Shown here: positions 1 through 9,491 of the stretch, piece after piece
Layout: every line of letters starts with the position of its first letter
Numbering within the stretch: position 1 is the stretch's first letter
Assembly: GCA_002698965.1 (NCBI GenBank)
Contig: PAAT01000165.1
Coordinates: 47,085-93,457, forward strand
Reading direction: 5' to 3'
Source: Rhodopirellula sp.
Lineage (GTDB): Bacteria > Planctomycetota > Planctomycetia > Pirellulales > Pirellulaceae
Length of the DNA stretch: 46,373 bases
Position numbers and translations under genes: made by a program
The notes under the pieces: generated by a model
The model's database searches: none
What the model was told of the DNA's origin: nothing
Seen by the model: only the letters and a program-made list of their open reading frames with translations

Positions 1-282
1 GATGCCATTCTGTATCACGGGACACTGCTGTGTAAATTCAACCTCAAGGAAATCTCCAATGCCTTACTTCCTCCACCCAAACAACCGGACTATCGACAAA
101 AAAGATCTCATGCGGAGTTTGTTACTAATCTGGAACGTTCCATGAAAGAGATTCAGTCAGCGATTACGGAACACTGGAAGCCCGTAATTACGGGTGACGA
201 TATACCGCAACCAGTGGAGGTTTTATATCAAGATTTACTGGACAACAAGTATCTGGATTCCAACTGGGACGTGCTGTCCTAA
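1..282 (+). CDS. Lipoate-protein ligase family protein, C-terminal part (5' truncated)
   Basis: The frame is open from the first base to a TAA at 280-282, giving about 93 residues of a gene that begins before the window. The segment starts DAILYHGTLL and continues with a PPPKQPDYRQKRSHAEFVTNL-like stretch. This is the usual end of the catalytic domain in LplA/LipM-type lipoate or octanoate transferases, where an HGTLL strand is followed by a P-x-YR-x-x-R-x-H-x-x-F-x-TNL motif. Such enzymes attach lipoyl or octanoyl groups to lysines of dehydrogenase E2 and GcvH proteins in the cytoplasm. The N-terminal part with the lipoyl-AMP binding residues is outside the window, so ligase and transferase cannot be told apart. 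The gene converges on the next one with only 13 bases between the stop codons and no obvious terminator hairpin. Confidence 0.7.
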   Translation, partial: DAILYHGTLLCKFNLKEISNALLPPPKQPDYRQKRSHAEFVTNLERSMKEIQSAITEHWKPVITGDDIPQPVEVLYQDLLDNKYLDSNWDVLS

Positions 283-295
283 AGGCCGGCTCCTA

Positions 296-2560
296 TTAGA
301 CTAGGCCCCATTTCTTTCGCAACATCCAATCACCGGCAAGCAAGAGGCTGATCAGAATCATCAAAAACCAGGCACTGCCCGATGTGGATCCCCATTGCCA
401 ACTCAACTGAATCTCCACTTCTTGTTGACTAGCCTCATCAATAATCTTCTGAAGCGTGATATTGAGATCCTCTGGCATCACAACTTTGCCGCCCTGCTCT
501 ATTGTCATTTCGGCCAACCGATTCAACTGCCGGAAATCCGCTCGTGAATTATTTCGCTCAGGCTGATTATCAATAATCTGAAAATTGACACGTGCCTGCC
601 CTAGCAACTCTTTGCCCTGTTTGACACCTGCTATCAACTGATACTCACCTGGCATTTCCACTTCCGCGATTCTGCCTGCCCACGACCCTCCCTGTCGCGT
701 GACTGGTATGCTCCGCTGATTGTCACCATGAACTAACGAGATCGTCCACTCAAGTGAAGCAGGCACAGGCTTTTCACTACCTAAGACATCAACACCTGCT
801 TCAAACACAATCTCACTTCCAGGCGAGAAACGTCGTTGATCGAGTTTTAACCAGACATCCTGTTGTTGCAGGTTCTCTCGGCGCGCCAGCCACAAAATGT
901 TTTGTCGCCAAAATCTTCGTAACGCATCCCCGTAACCACTGCGAGCCCACTGCCAAGTCGAGTCACCAGCGAATGCCACAACACGCCCCAGGCCATACTG
1001 CGTAGTCACCATCAGCGGTTCAGCCTTGTCAGACTCCAAGATTATCTGGCCGGAATCCTTCACTCCCTGAAACAGATTCGCTCCGCGCAAGGAGGGTAAT
1101 TGCTGCCAAATCTGATCGGTATTTCCCAGAGTGGTCAGCGGATGAGAGACAACAGGCTTCAAACCCACTTCTCGGTTAATATGAAAAACTTTTCGGATAG
1201 GTAAATCCGCTCCTACTTCCTGGCGTTCAAAAACCTCCATCTGAATCGGCAGGACAGACGCCAGTGGTGACTCCCGATAGGATCCGGGACCAAAACTGTA
1301 GTAACCGCCAAGCATCATCAATCCTTTACCATCCTCTACAGCTTTCGCGATTGTCTCTAAATTCTCTTTTCCAATCGCATCCGCGTGAACATCTTCCATC
1401 AATAAAACATCATACTGCTGATCTTTCAAAATATTAGTGCGGGGGTCAGGCCAGTTCTGTGAAGAAAAGTGTCGGATATAGTTCTCCGATAATTCAATAT
1501 CCGGTGAAGATGCTAAACTCTTTCTCATCTCCAACTGTTCACCTAAACGATTCCCATAGAGATATAAAACTCGTAGACCACCTTCCAAAACTGTCAAATA
1601 AGCAGCCTGGCGATTGTTTGACAGTAGGACTTCACCTTCAGCAGAATCAGCCTCTACCTCTAACATATAAACCCCAGGTTGTGACGCCGTCAGCATAAAC
1701 TGAATAGGCTGAATATCATCTGCTTCGGTGGCAATCACCTCAAGAGTCTGTACCACCTCGGTTGCGCCTTCCTCCGTTGTCAGCTTTAAATTCACCTTTG
1801 TTGGTGACCCAAGCACACTTCGCAAGCGGGCAATGGCGTTAATTTGAACATCATTCCCGGAGAAGACCCGGAATTGTTGAGGTAACTGTTCAATAGCAAT
1901 GTCTTTCGATTGCAGGACATCTCCTTCTCGCCCAAAAGGAACTCCAATCAAAGGTACACCTCGCCTCCGAAGTTCATCCATCGCCTGACGAATATCAACT
2001 TCACCTTGATAGGCTGTTTGACGTCCATCCCCCATTAAAACAACAGCATGCACCTGTTCTCCAGGCTCACTGGTGACAGCTTCATAGATAGCAGCACCCA
2101 AATCCGTAAACTCTCCTGTCGGTTCTGCCTGTGTGACGATACCACTTGTGGAATCCCAACGCTGCTCGGAAATGTGGTTTGCATAGCCGAACCATTTGGT
2201 TTCAACGTTCTGTTTACTACGGAGCAGGAAACGGGCCGTATCTTCCCAAACCCGTTTCTGATGCTCCCAGCGGCTAACATCATCCAGAGCCGATGGCTGG
2301 AGCATACTTTCGGTCTCATCGGTCAAAACAATAACATTGGCAGGCCGTGTTTGAGTTTCTGAAACGATTCTTCCGGGACGGAGCATCGAAGTCAATAGTA
2401 CGAGGATGACGGAAATGCGAAGACCAAGCAAAGTTAAACGACGTTGTTTACTTAAACTGCGATAGGGTCGGACCAGCAAAACAACCAATAACAATATCAG
2501 AACTGTCAGCAGTACCGTTACCGGACTGCCAAAGATTGGATTAAGGGACCAACTTTCCAT
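296..2560 (-). CDS. Membrane-anchored VWA / glutamine-amidotransferase-like protein, last gene of MoxR operon
   Basis: This 754-residue protein has two N-terminal membrane segments (about 13-30 and 42-60) and one at the C-terminus (about 732-748), so the bulk is probably extracytoplasmic. A von Willebrand A domain follows the second segment. Its MIDAS residues are visible as D81-x-T83-x-S85 (DETES, with Thr for the first Ser), T152 and D178 (MGDGRQT). The middle part (about 330-560) resembles the class-I glutamine-amidotransferase-like fold found in this planctomycete family, with VLLMEDV and a GGYYSFGPG loop; no catalytic Cys-His pair is evident. The start lies 3 bases after the stop of the upstream gene, so translational coupling is likely. 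Family knowledge links MoxR-DUF58-VWA sets to chaperone-like maturation or envelope stress; the substrate is unknown here. Confidence 0.8.
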   Translation of the reverse strand: MESWSLNPIFGSPVTVLLTVLILLLVVLLVRPYRSLSKQRRLTLLGLRISVILVLLTSMLRPGRIVSETQTRPANVIVLTDETESMLQPSALDDVSRWEHQKRVWEDTARFLLRSKQNVETKWFGYANHISEQRWDSTSGIVTQAEPTGEFTDLGAAIYEAVTSEPGEQVHAVVLMGDGRQTAYQGEVDIRQAMDELRRRGVPLIGVPFGREGDVLQSKDIAIEQLPQQFRVFSGNDVQINAIARLRSVLGSPTKVNLKLTTEEGATEVVQTLEVIATEADDIQPIQFMLTASQPGVYMLEVEADSAEGEVLLSNNRQAAYLTVLEGGLRVLYLYGNRLGEQLEMRKSLASSPDIELSENYIRHFSSQNWPDPRTNILKDQQYDVLLMEDVHADAIGKENLETIAKAVEDGKGLMMLGGYYSFGPGSYRESPLASVLPIQMEVFERQEVGADLPIRKVFHINREVGLKPVVSHPLTTLGNTDQIWQQLPSLRGANLFQGVKDSGQIILESDKAEPLMVTTQYGLGRVVAFAGDSTWQWARSGYGDALRRFWRQNILWLARRENLQQQDVWLKLDQRRFSPGSEIVFEAGVDVLGSEKPVPASLEWTISLVHGDNQRSIPVTRQGGSWAGRIAEVEMPGEYQLIAGVKQGKELLGQARVNFQIIDNQPERNNSRADFRQLNRLAEMTIEQGGKVVMPEDLNITLQKIIDEASQQEVEIQLSWQWGSTSGSAWFLMILISLLLAGDWMLRKKWGLV

Positions 2561-2563
2561 CGC

Positions 2564-4957
2564 TTACACTCCTTCCTCTGCTGACGCATCGGATGATTCC
2601 TTCGCATAAAAGCGACTCGTCATGAGATGTTCCAACAGGATTAACATCGCAACAAAAAGAATTAGAAGTGAAAAGAACTCCTGGCCGACCCGACGCTGTC
2701 TCACGCTAAATGAAATTTCCTCCTGATTTCTCGCCAGCTGGTAATTGTCTGCTCCTAGTTTAGAATCCAGCTCTTGTTGGTTTAGCCTCTGGAGATCGCT
2801 GAATATTTCCAGTGTATTCACGGCGAAACCTCTAAGCATGGGACCATCCATCTGTCCCTTTAAGCGATACGCACCTGGCGATGCGATGAATGACACTTGA
2901 ATTTTGTTTTCTACCGACTGCACTTCCTGTAGATCAGCAGTCGGAGTAAACAACTGGTATTTCTCTGGAAACATACCTTGATCATTTCGTAGAGCCACCA
3001 CTTCACCAACCCGATAATTCAAACGAGATTCGCGATTGGATACCAGCGTATCTGCAATTGCATTGATCAGGATAAAGTAGGGCCAGTTGTCGATCCCGCT
3101 TGCCAACTGATTCCAAACCGTGCGATTTTCCAGATTCAACGGCTCAGAAATCGGGGTCAGCATGGTGAGTACAGTCCCCAAGCCAAATGTATTTTCAATA
3201 AGAGCGGGGTGAGTCATTTCTCGGCTAAACCTCATAACGGGTCGAGCGGTTTCCTGCAACTTTCCGATTTGCCAATACCTTACCACGGGAAACTGAGCCC
3301 AAGGGACCGAGCCCTGAAGAGCTACAAGGTCACGAAGTATCCGATGCTCCAGAGCTTGTGATTCGAGAAAATTTCGTTCGTCACTTCGCCAAAGCCGCAG
3401 GATCTTGCCACCGAGCAATTCCGCCACACCTTCTGTCTGAGATAGATTCTCCACTGTTGAGTTCGGCCCAAGAAAGACTCCTAAGGACCCACCTCGTTCT
3501 ACATAATTAGCTAAATGTTGCCACGCCTCGATGGAAAGCGGAGGAGGATCAATCAACACAACGCTGGCGAACTGCTGGAGGGGCCGTTCACTGATATTAC
3601 CTTCACGCATCATCGAGAAAGAATATTTTGCGCGGCCGGTTTGCCTGTCCGATTCCGGAGCAATGGCCTGTGTAAAAAAACGAGTCGGAACTCCGTCGGC
3701 CGTAATAATCAATATCTCCGCTGCCGATTCAACCATCACTGTAAAATGACGAACATCATCAATCCCTAATCCATCACCACCAAGTAATCTAATCTGACCG
3801 TGATGCACTCCTGAAGGTAGTCCACTCAGTGAAAAAAACAACTTCTGTCGAGATTTTACTGCCGAAGCGTTAAACGATACTTCCTGCTGTGCTAATACAC
3901 GAACATCCGGTGTCTCTAATTGGCCATCGGTGATCACGGGTAGTGTTAAGTCAAATTCCTCGATAACGAGCTGGATCGTACGAGTGGTTTCTAAACCAAC
4001 GTGAGAGACATCAATATTTACTTCCGTACCCCCCTGTCCAACCAAGATTTCGTCCCGAAGTTCCGGAGTACCCAACGCGACATTAGCTGGCTTCTCAACC
4101 CCAACATCAATCAGGAACAATTCAACCTGCTGTTTTTCCATTTCATCGCGCAAGCTTTTTCCAATTGAGTCCCACGCTGACTCGGCCAAATCGGTAAACA
4201 AATAAAGCTCTTTCCTAGGTAATTTTGAGGTGGCCAGCAGATCCATGGCAGATTGTAAGCTGTACTGTAGAGAAACCGGAGAATGTTCTGTCTGTAATTG
4301 TTGAATGGCATTCATCGTCGAATTGAGATCTACATTAAAGACAACACTCCGGGCATTGCGGTCAAGAACAGCAATCTCGCTCGATTCAGGCAATTGGCTG
4401 ACTAACCAATCCGCCATCTCCCCAGCTTCCGCTAGCCTGGTCTTACCCTGCCGTTGATAAGACATTCTGGGGGAATTATCAAAAACCAAAGCAGCGCTGA
4501 CAGAAGCATCCGCATCACCAATCAATACGGTTTGTTCATCAGTGGTTACTTTAATTAATAGGTATGCATCCGCCAGCAATCCCAGACCGCATGCAACGAG
4601 CAAAGGAATGACAATCGTCTTCGTGACCCGGGAGATCATCGCAGCAACACTGACCACAGTTATCAGGATCACCGCAACAGAAACAATCCCAATGACAATC
4701 CAGTTACCAGCAACTGTCTGATCGGCTGAGGGTCCTGTAAACGCAAGTGCCAAAACAGCAAGTAGTAGACAACGAAGAAACAATAACAACCATTGCTTCA
4801 TTCTCAGTGTACGTTTGTTGGCAACCTGATTTTGTCTAACAAACCGTAAGGCCGGAAACAACAGGGGCACAGGCTTACGACGCATCGCCAAATGGATGAT
4901 CAATGGCAATGCGACAAGCAACCCGCCAAACAAAAGCGATGAATTTAAAAATGCCAC
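2564..4957 (-). CDS. BatA-like membrane protein with VWA domain
   Basis: The 797-residue product begins with the BatA/aerotolerance N-terminal module: a hydrophobic first helix, then IHLAMRRKPVPLLFPALRF, and a second helix near 56-73. Two more hydrophobic segments lie at about 85-107 and 114-136, and a last one at about 765-785. A VWA-type domain follows with VFDNSPRMSY at D160, S162 and M165, a degenerate MIDAS in which the second Ser of DxSxS is replaced. LYLFTDLAES supplies the later acidic loop. The C-terminal half is a large, probably extracytoplasmic region, with VVLIDPPPLS and a GGSLGVFLG segment resembling a GATase-like fold. It lies 22 bases after the DUF58 gene and is almost certainly in the same transcript. 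The changed MIDAS suggests binding without a canonical metal site; that is an inference. Confidence 0.85.
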   Translation of the reverse strand: MAFLNSSLLFGGLLVALPLIIHLAMRRKPVPLLFPALRFVRQNQVANKRTLRMKQWLLLFLRCLLLAVLALAFTGPSADQTVAGNWIVIGIVSVAVILITVVSVAAMISRVTKTIVIPLLVACGLGLLADAYLLIKVTTDEQTVLIGDADASVSAALVFDNSPRMSYQRQGKTRLAEAGEMADWLVSQLPESSEIAVLDRNARSVVFNVDLNSTMNAIQQLQTEHSPVSLQYSLQSAMDLLATSKLPRKELYLFTDLAESAWDSIGKSLRDEMEKQQVELFLIDVGVEKPANVALGTPELRDEILVGQGGTEVNIDVSHVGLETTRTIQLVIEEFDLTLPVITDGQLETPDVRVLAQQEVSFNASAVKSRQKLFFSLSGLPSGVHHGQIRLLGGDGLGIDDVRHFTVMVESAAEILIITADGVPTRFFTQAIAPESDRQTGRAKYSFSMMREGNISERPLQQFASVVLIDPPPLSIEAWQHLANYVERGGSLGVFLGPNSTVENLSQTEGVAELLGGKILRLWRSDERNFLESQALEHRILRDLVALQGSVPWAQFPVVRYWQIGKLQETARPVMRFSREMTHPALIENTFGLGTVLTMLTPISEPLNLENRTVWNQLASGIDNWPYFILINAIADTLVSNRESRLNYRVGEVVALRNDQGMFPEKYQLFTPTADLQEVQSVENKIQVSFIASPGAYRLKGQMDGPMLRGFAVNTLEIFSDLQRLNQQELDSKLGADNYQLARNQEEISFSVRQRRVGQEFFSLLILFVAMLILLEHLMTSRFYAKESSDASAEEGV

Positions 4958-4979
4958 AGAATCTACACTCCCGCCAAAC

Positions 4980-5876
4980 TTAACAACGGCTACGCCGACT
5001 CATCAAGTACTCCATCAAGGCACGATCAAATTGCATGCTTGTATCTAACGGAACGTAATCAACTCCCAGATTGCGACACTCGGCAGCGTACTCTTCACGA
5101 AAACTGATGATCTCCTGAGTGTAATCCTGACGGTAGCTCTCTGCTTCCACGACCAACGTCTCTTCTGATTCCGGATCATGCAATTGAACCATACCATCAA
5201 ACGGAAAAGTCACTTCAGCTTCATCTAAGACGTGAAATAAAATGACATCATGTCCTCCATGGCGAAGCCTTCGAAGAGACTGAAAAACGGGGGTGGTGTC
5301 GGTGAGAAAATCAGAGAATACCATGACCAAACTACGTTGCTTTAACATGGCCGCTAATTGTCCGAGGCTCATTGCTATATCCGTTTGACCCGCTGGTTTA
5401 AGTTGAGATAAATGCGAGAGGATATTGGTGAGTTGTGATCTTCTGGATTTAGGAGGTAAGCAGTGCCTGATTCTTTCATCAAACGTGACGAGGCCCACCG
5501 GATCCTGTTGATGAATCATGAGGTAACATAATGAGGCCGCCAAACAGATCGAGTAATCAAATTTAGTCAGCTCCTGACGATAGGTGAAACTCATAGACTT
5601 ACTTAAATCCATCGCCACATAGCCGGTTATATTCGTTTCAGCCTCAAACTTCTTTACATAATATTTGTCGGTTTTTGCATATACCAGCCAATCAATATTT
5701 GCAGGATCATCGCCGTACGAATACCGTCGATGCTCTGAAAACTCCACGGAAAATCCCTGGAAGGGGGAAGCATGCAGACCTTGCAAAAATCCTTTCACCA
5801 CGAACTGAGCGCGCAAATCAAGTCGCTTGATCTGAGTAATTACTTCGGGTTTCAGATAAGATTCTACTGCGGTCAT
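4980..5876 (-). CDS. DUF58 domain-containing protein
   Basis: This is a soluble 298-residue DUF58 protein. The diagnostic block is intact: a FxGFSVEF...Y-x-x-GDDPANIDW segment (about 40-63) followed by the Lys-rich KYYVKKFEAE stretch (71-80). It leads straight into a VWA-like fold with a complete MIDAS: D90-x-S92-x-S94 (DLSKS), T165 and D189 (FSDFLTD). No membrane segment is present, so it probably acts in the cytoplasm with the MoxR ATPase encoded just upstream (12 bases separate the two genes). MoxR-DUF58-VWA gene triplets are widespread; the DUF58 protein is thought to be a MoxR partner, but its exact activity is not established. Of the three VWA-type proteins in this operon it has the best-conserved metal site. 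Confidence 0.9.
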   Translation of the reverse strand: MTAVESYLKPEVITQIKRLDLRAQFVVKGFLQGLHASPFQGFSVEFSEHRRYSYGDDPANIDWLVYAKTDKYYVKKFEAETNITGYVAMDLSKSMSFTYRQELTKFDYSICLAASLCYLMIHQQDPVGLVTFDERIRHCLPPKSRRSQLTNILSHLSQLKPAGQTDIAMSLGQLAAMLKQRSLVMVFSDFLTDTTPVFQSLRRLRHGGHDVILFHVLDEAEVTFPFDGMVQLHDPESEETLVVEAESYRQDYTQEIISFREEYAAECRNLGVDYVPLDTSMQFDRALMEYLMSRRSRC

Positions 5877-5888
5877 TGGTTTTTAATA

Positions 5889-6905
5889 TTACTCATATTT
5901 CTCCGCATTCGGAGGCTGTATTTCATCAAGCAATTTCAACACGATCGCCTCCGTGTCCATCCCTTCAGCTTGAGCCTGGAAGTTTGCACTTACACGATGA
6001 CGTAATACCGGCACAGCAATCCGCTGAATATCTGAAACAGCCACGCTAAATCTGCCGGACATCGCTGCAATGGCCTTACCTCCCTGAATCAGGAATTGCC
6101 CAGCACGAGGGCCTGCTCCCCAATCGACTAATTCGCGGATAAATTCGGGGGATTCGGTATCGTCTGGGCGAGTCGCTCTAACAAGTCGTGCGGCGTATTT
6201 CACTATCTGTTCACTGACTGCGATACTATTAACCAGCTTTTGCAAATTAATAATTGCTTTAGCCGACAAAATCTTTTTTACTTCCGGAGTTTCATTGCGG
6301 GTGGTCGCGGCAAGAATTTGCTCTTCTTCTGTTGCTGATGGGTAGCCAACCTTGATGTTAAACATAAAGCGGTCTAACTGAGCTTCAGGCAATGGGTAGG
6401 TCCCTTCCTGCTCAATCGGATTTTGGGTGGCAATCGTAAAAAACGGTTGAGGCAAGTCATAAGTTTTTCCGGAGATTGTTACTTCACGCTCCTGCATTGC
6501 CTGAAGTAAAGCGGCCTGTGTTTTCGGCGGTGTTCGGTTGATTTCATCTGCCAACAGGATGTTGGTGAAAATAGGTCCCTTCACAAAACGAAAAGTTCGC
6601 TTACCCTGGTCATCCTCATCCAGCACATTCGTCCCGGTAATGTCACTGGGCATCAGGTCCGGAGTAAACTGGATTCGGTTAAATGACACGTCAAGAATTC
6701 TAGCAAGCGTGCTAACCATCAATGTCTTGGCAAGCCCAGGAACACCTTCAAGCAAACAATGGCCACGTGTAAAAATGGCCGCGAATAATTGCTCAATAAC
6801 GTCGTGTTGGCCAATGATGATTTTTTGCAATTCCTGCTGCATCACTTGGCGATGATGTGCGAACTCCTGCAAAATGTCCCCTAAGCTCTTTTGACTGTTC
6901 GACAC
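5889..6905 (-). CDS. MoxR family AAA+ ATPase
   Basis: The 338-residue protein is a typical MoxR ATPase (AAA_3 plus AAA lid). Visible motifs are Walker A GVPGLAKT (54-61), Walker B LLADE (117-121), sensor 1 in ATQNP (N162), the arginine finger in EAQLDRF (R179) and sensor 2 in GAGPRAGQ. Length and motif order match the family. MoxR proteins are cytoplasmic ring ATPases that act as chaperones, often for metalloenzymes or envelope complexes, together with VWA proteins. It is the first gene of the minus-strand operon; the 248 bases upstream are shared with the divergent DUF4159 gene and must contain its promoter, though I could not fix a convincing one by eye. Nothing in the sequence suggests loss of ATPase function. 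Confidence 0.93.
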   Translation of the reverse strand: MSNSQKSLGDILQEFAHHRQVMQQELQKIIIGQHDVIEQLFAAIFTRGHCLLEGVPGLAKTLMVSTLARILDVSFNRIQFTPDLMPSDITGTNVLDEDDQGKRTFRFVKGPIFTNILLADEINRTPPKTQAALLQAMQEREVTISGKTYDLPQPFFTIATQNPIEQEGTYPLPEAQLDRFMFNIKVGYPSATEEEQILAATTRNETPEVKKILSAKAIINLQKLVNSIAVSEQIVKYAARLVRATRPDDTESPEFIRELVDWGAGPRAGQFLIQGGKAIAAMSGRFSVAVSDIQRIAVPVLRHRVSANFQAQAEGMDTEAIVLKLLDEIQPPNAEKYE

Positions 6906-7153
6906 GGTCTCTATGTTCCTGTAATGAAAGTATTCTCCAGCAGCGTATCATTGAATAAGTCTCGCCTTATGTCCATAACAATTCGCCTTTCCGGGGGCTG
7001 TGACCAGTCATATTTACATTTTCACGTTGCCTTGTTTATCGTTCATCCCTAAATTAATATTCGAATCGCTATAAATAGCTGCTAAGTACATAAAATAACT
7101 TTGTCAATTAACTTCGTTAACACTGCTGATAACCTCCACTTTTCGGGACACCC

Positions 7154-9484
7154 ATGTTTCGTCATACCTCGATCCCATCTGTTTTCACCATCGCACTGAC
7201 AACACTGATTACACTATGCGCTTTGACGAAAACTACACAGGCAGACATTACAGCACAACAAGTTAATAGCGCCATTGAAAAAGGAGTTAAGTTCCTACGT
7301 GCACAACAAAAAGAGGATGGGTCCTATCCTGACTTTACTGCTCCAAATGGGGCGGTTCTGTTTCCGAATGGTGTGACTAGTCTTACCACATTGGCGCTTC
7401 TTAATTGCGGCTATGATGGTCAGGATCAGACCATTTCCAAAGCACTCAAATACATCCGTTCGGCACCCGCCTCCGGGACAACTTATGTCGTCTCACTACA
7501 ACTGATGGTCTTTTGTCAGGCCGAACCACAGAAAGACAAGCTACACATAAAGAGGTTGGCCGAGTGGTTGGTAGGCACGCAAACAGAGTCGGGTGGCTGG
7601 GGGTATCTAGAACAAAGTGTTTCCTCTGATCCGTCTAACAGTCAATTCGCTCTACTAGCGCTTTATGAAGCCGAACGACAAGGTATTCTCATACCGAATT
7701 CGACGTGGACCAAAGCCGAGCAGTACTGGACTTCCCGACAGGCAGCCAATGGAGGATGGAATTATGATTCTAAATTTGGTGCCAAGCCATCCATTAGTAT
7801 GACCTGCGCCGGTGTTGCCTCTCTCGTCGTCACTCGCGGAAAAGCTGGTAAAGAAAAGAATAGAATTACTAATGGACAGGTCAATTGTTGTGGTGATTTT
7901 CCCGAACGCGATGCTGTCGACCGCGGGATGATCTGGTTGGGTCGCAATATCAAAGTCGGAGCCAACGCATCCAGTTCAGCCTACTACTACCAAATGTATT
8001 GTATTGAACGAGTGGGGCGGCTGACCGGGACACGGTTCATCGGTGCCACGGACTGGTATCGTATGGGATGTGAGCACATCGTCGGGTTGCAAGATCAGTT
8101 ACGTGGTAACTGGCGTGGAAGTCTTTCGCATGGTGAAAGCAACCCTATGATTGCCTCTTCCTTCGCACTATTATTCCTTGCCAAAGGACGTCGCCCTATC
8201 GCAATTTCTAAACTGGCTTATGGTGAAAAACAACAATGGAACCAACATCCACAGGACCTCCAAAACCTTGTAATGCAGACCGAGAAACGCTGGGATATGT
8301 ATCTAACCTGGCAGACTCTGGAACTGGAAATCTCAAATCTTTCTGACCTGATGGAATCACCGGTACTGTTTCTCAGTGGCAAGGGCCCCTTATCCTGGAC
8401 GCCAAAACATCGAGACTTAATTAAAGAGTACGTCAATCAAGGCGGGTTCCTATTCGTTGAAAATGCTTGCGGAGATGTACAATTTGATCAGGAATTCCGT
8501 CAAGCCATGGATGAGTTGTTCCCCGACAATCAACTGGATCCGTTGCCACCTGACCACGCAATATGGTTTGCCGATCAAAATATATCTCCTGAGTTTATTG
8601 GGAAACTTCACGGAATTCAGTCCTGCTGTCGTACGAGTATTGTCTACGCAACCATTGATCTAGGTTGCTATTGGGAACTTCATAACCCTCGCCCCGATTC
8701 GGGGATTCCCGACAGCATCCAGCAAGACATTCAGGACCGTCTGGCAATTGGAACTAATGTATTGACGTATGCTACCAATCGTCAACTCAAAGAGAAACTG
8801 GAACGCCCGCAGGTGGCATTTAATGGAACCGACACCACCTCTGTGTTACGTAAAACACTTCAGATTCCAAAAATCAGTCATCCAGGCGGGAGTAATGACG
8901 CACCTAATGCTCTTAATAACTTGTTGGCTAGCCTGCAAAAAGAAGCCGGGATTCGAGTCTCGGTGGGAACGCAGGTTATTTCCCTGACGGATTCGCTGGA
9001 ACGTTATCCAATTTTATTTTTTCATGGCCGACGGACTTTCCAATGGTCTGCTGCCGAACGTCAGGCACTTAAAATTTTTGTGCAAAATGGTGGATTTATC
9101 TTTGGGGACTCGATTTGCGCTAGTCCGCAATTCACTGAATCTTTCCGCCGGGAAATGAGAATGATCTTCCCGGAACAAATTCTGCGTCGTCTGCCGGCTG
9201 ATCACGCAATGTTTACCAATGACTTTGGTGGCTTCGATGTCGGTAAAATGACACTCCGCTCTCCCGCAACACAAATAGATGGACAACGTATTCAAGCCCG
9301 TGAGTCTTCGGTGACTCCTCATGTCGAAGGGCTTCTGCTGGATGGACGTCTGGCAGTGGCGTTTTCCCCCTTTGATCTGAGTTGCGCGTTGGAAAACCAA
9401 AACTCGCTGGAATGCAAAGGCTACCTTCAGAAAGATGCCGCCAAACTTGGTACTAACATTGTGATCTACGCTTTGCAACAGTGA
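7154..9484 (+). CDS. Exported alpha/alpha-toroid repeat protein with two DUF4159 domains
   Basis: This 776-residue protein starts with a signal peptide (cleavage probably after TTQA, residue 30). Residues about 35-345 carry terpenoid-cyclase/prenyltransferase-type alpha/alpha-toroid repeats: blocks such as AIEKGVKFLRAQQKEDGSY, WLVGTQTESGGWGY and YWTSRQAANGGWNY. No cyclase DxDD motif is evident, so an enzymatic squalene-cyclase role is not supported. Two DUF4159-type domains follow. The first (about 365-560) has PVLFLSGKGPLSW...YVNQGGFLFVENACGD and the second (about 580-776) has PILFFHGRRTFQW...FVQNGGFIFGDSICAS, so they look like an internal duplication. The gene is divergent from the MoxR operon; DUF4159 genes are often found beside MoxR/VWA clusters in planctomycetes, which suggests one functional set. 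The role is unknown. Confidence 0.85.
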   Translation: MFRHTSIPSVFTIALTTLITLCALTKTTQADITAQQVNSAIEKGVKFLRAQQKEDGSYPDFTAPNGAVLFPNGVTSLTTLALLNCGYDGQDQTISKALKYIRSAPASGTTYVVSLQLMVFCQAEPQKDKLHIKRLAEWLVGTQTESGGWGYLEQSVSSDPSNSQFALLALYEAERQGILIPNSTWTKAEQYWTSRQAANGGWNYDSKFGAKPSISMTCAGVASLVVTRGKAGKEKNRITNGQVNCCGDFPERDAVDRGMIWLGRNIKVGANASSSAYYYQMYCIERVGRLTGTRFIGATDWYRMGCEHIVGLQDQLRGNWRGSLSHGESNPMIASSFALLFLAKGRRPIAISKLAYGEKQQWNQHPQDLQNLVMQTEKRWDMYLTWQTLELEISNLSDLMESPVLFLSGKGPLSWTPKHRDLIKEYVNQGGFLFVENACGDVQFDQEFRQAMDELFPDNQLDPLPPDHAIWFADQNISPEFIGKLHGIQSCCRTSIVYATIDLGCYWELHNPRPDSGIPDSIQQDIQDRLAIGTNVLTYATNRQLKEKLERPQVAFNGTDTTSVLRKTLQIPKISHPGGSNDAPNALNNLLASLQKEAGIRVSVGTQVISLTDSLERYPILFFHGRRTFQWSAAERQALKIFVQNGGFIFGDSICASPQFTESFRREMRMIFPEQILRRLPADHAMFTNDFGGFDVGKMTLRSPATQIDGQRIQARESSVTPHVEGLLLDGRLAVAFSPFDLSCALENQNSLECKGYLQKDAAKLGTNIVIYALQQ

Positions 9485-9491
9485 TAAACCT

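Noticed and set aside
2048..2362. Plus-strand open frame within the VWA/GATase-like gene
   Set aside because: Shadow of a conserved MIDAS region on the minus strand; no motif of its own.
7154..8200. Squalene-hopene cyclase call for the toroid protein
   Set aside because: The repeat fold is similar, but no DxDD catalytic motif is seen, and a signal peptide plus DUF4159 domains argue against it.
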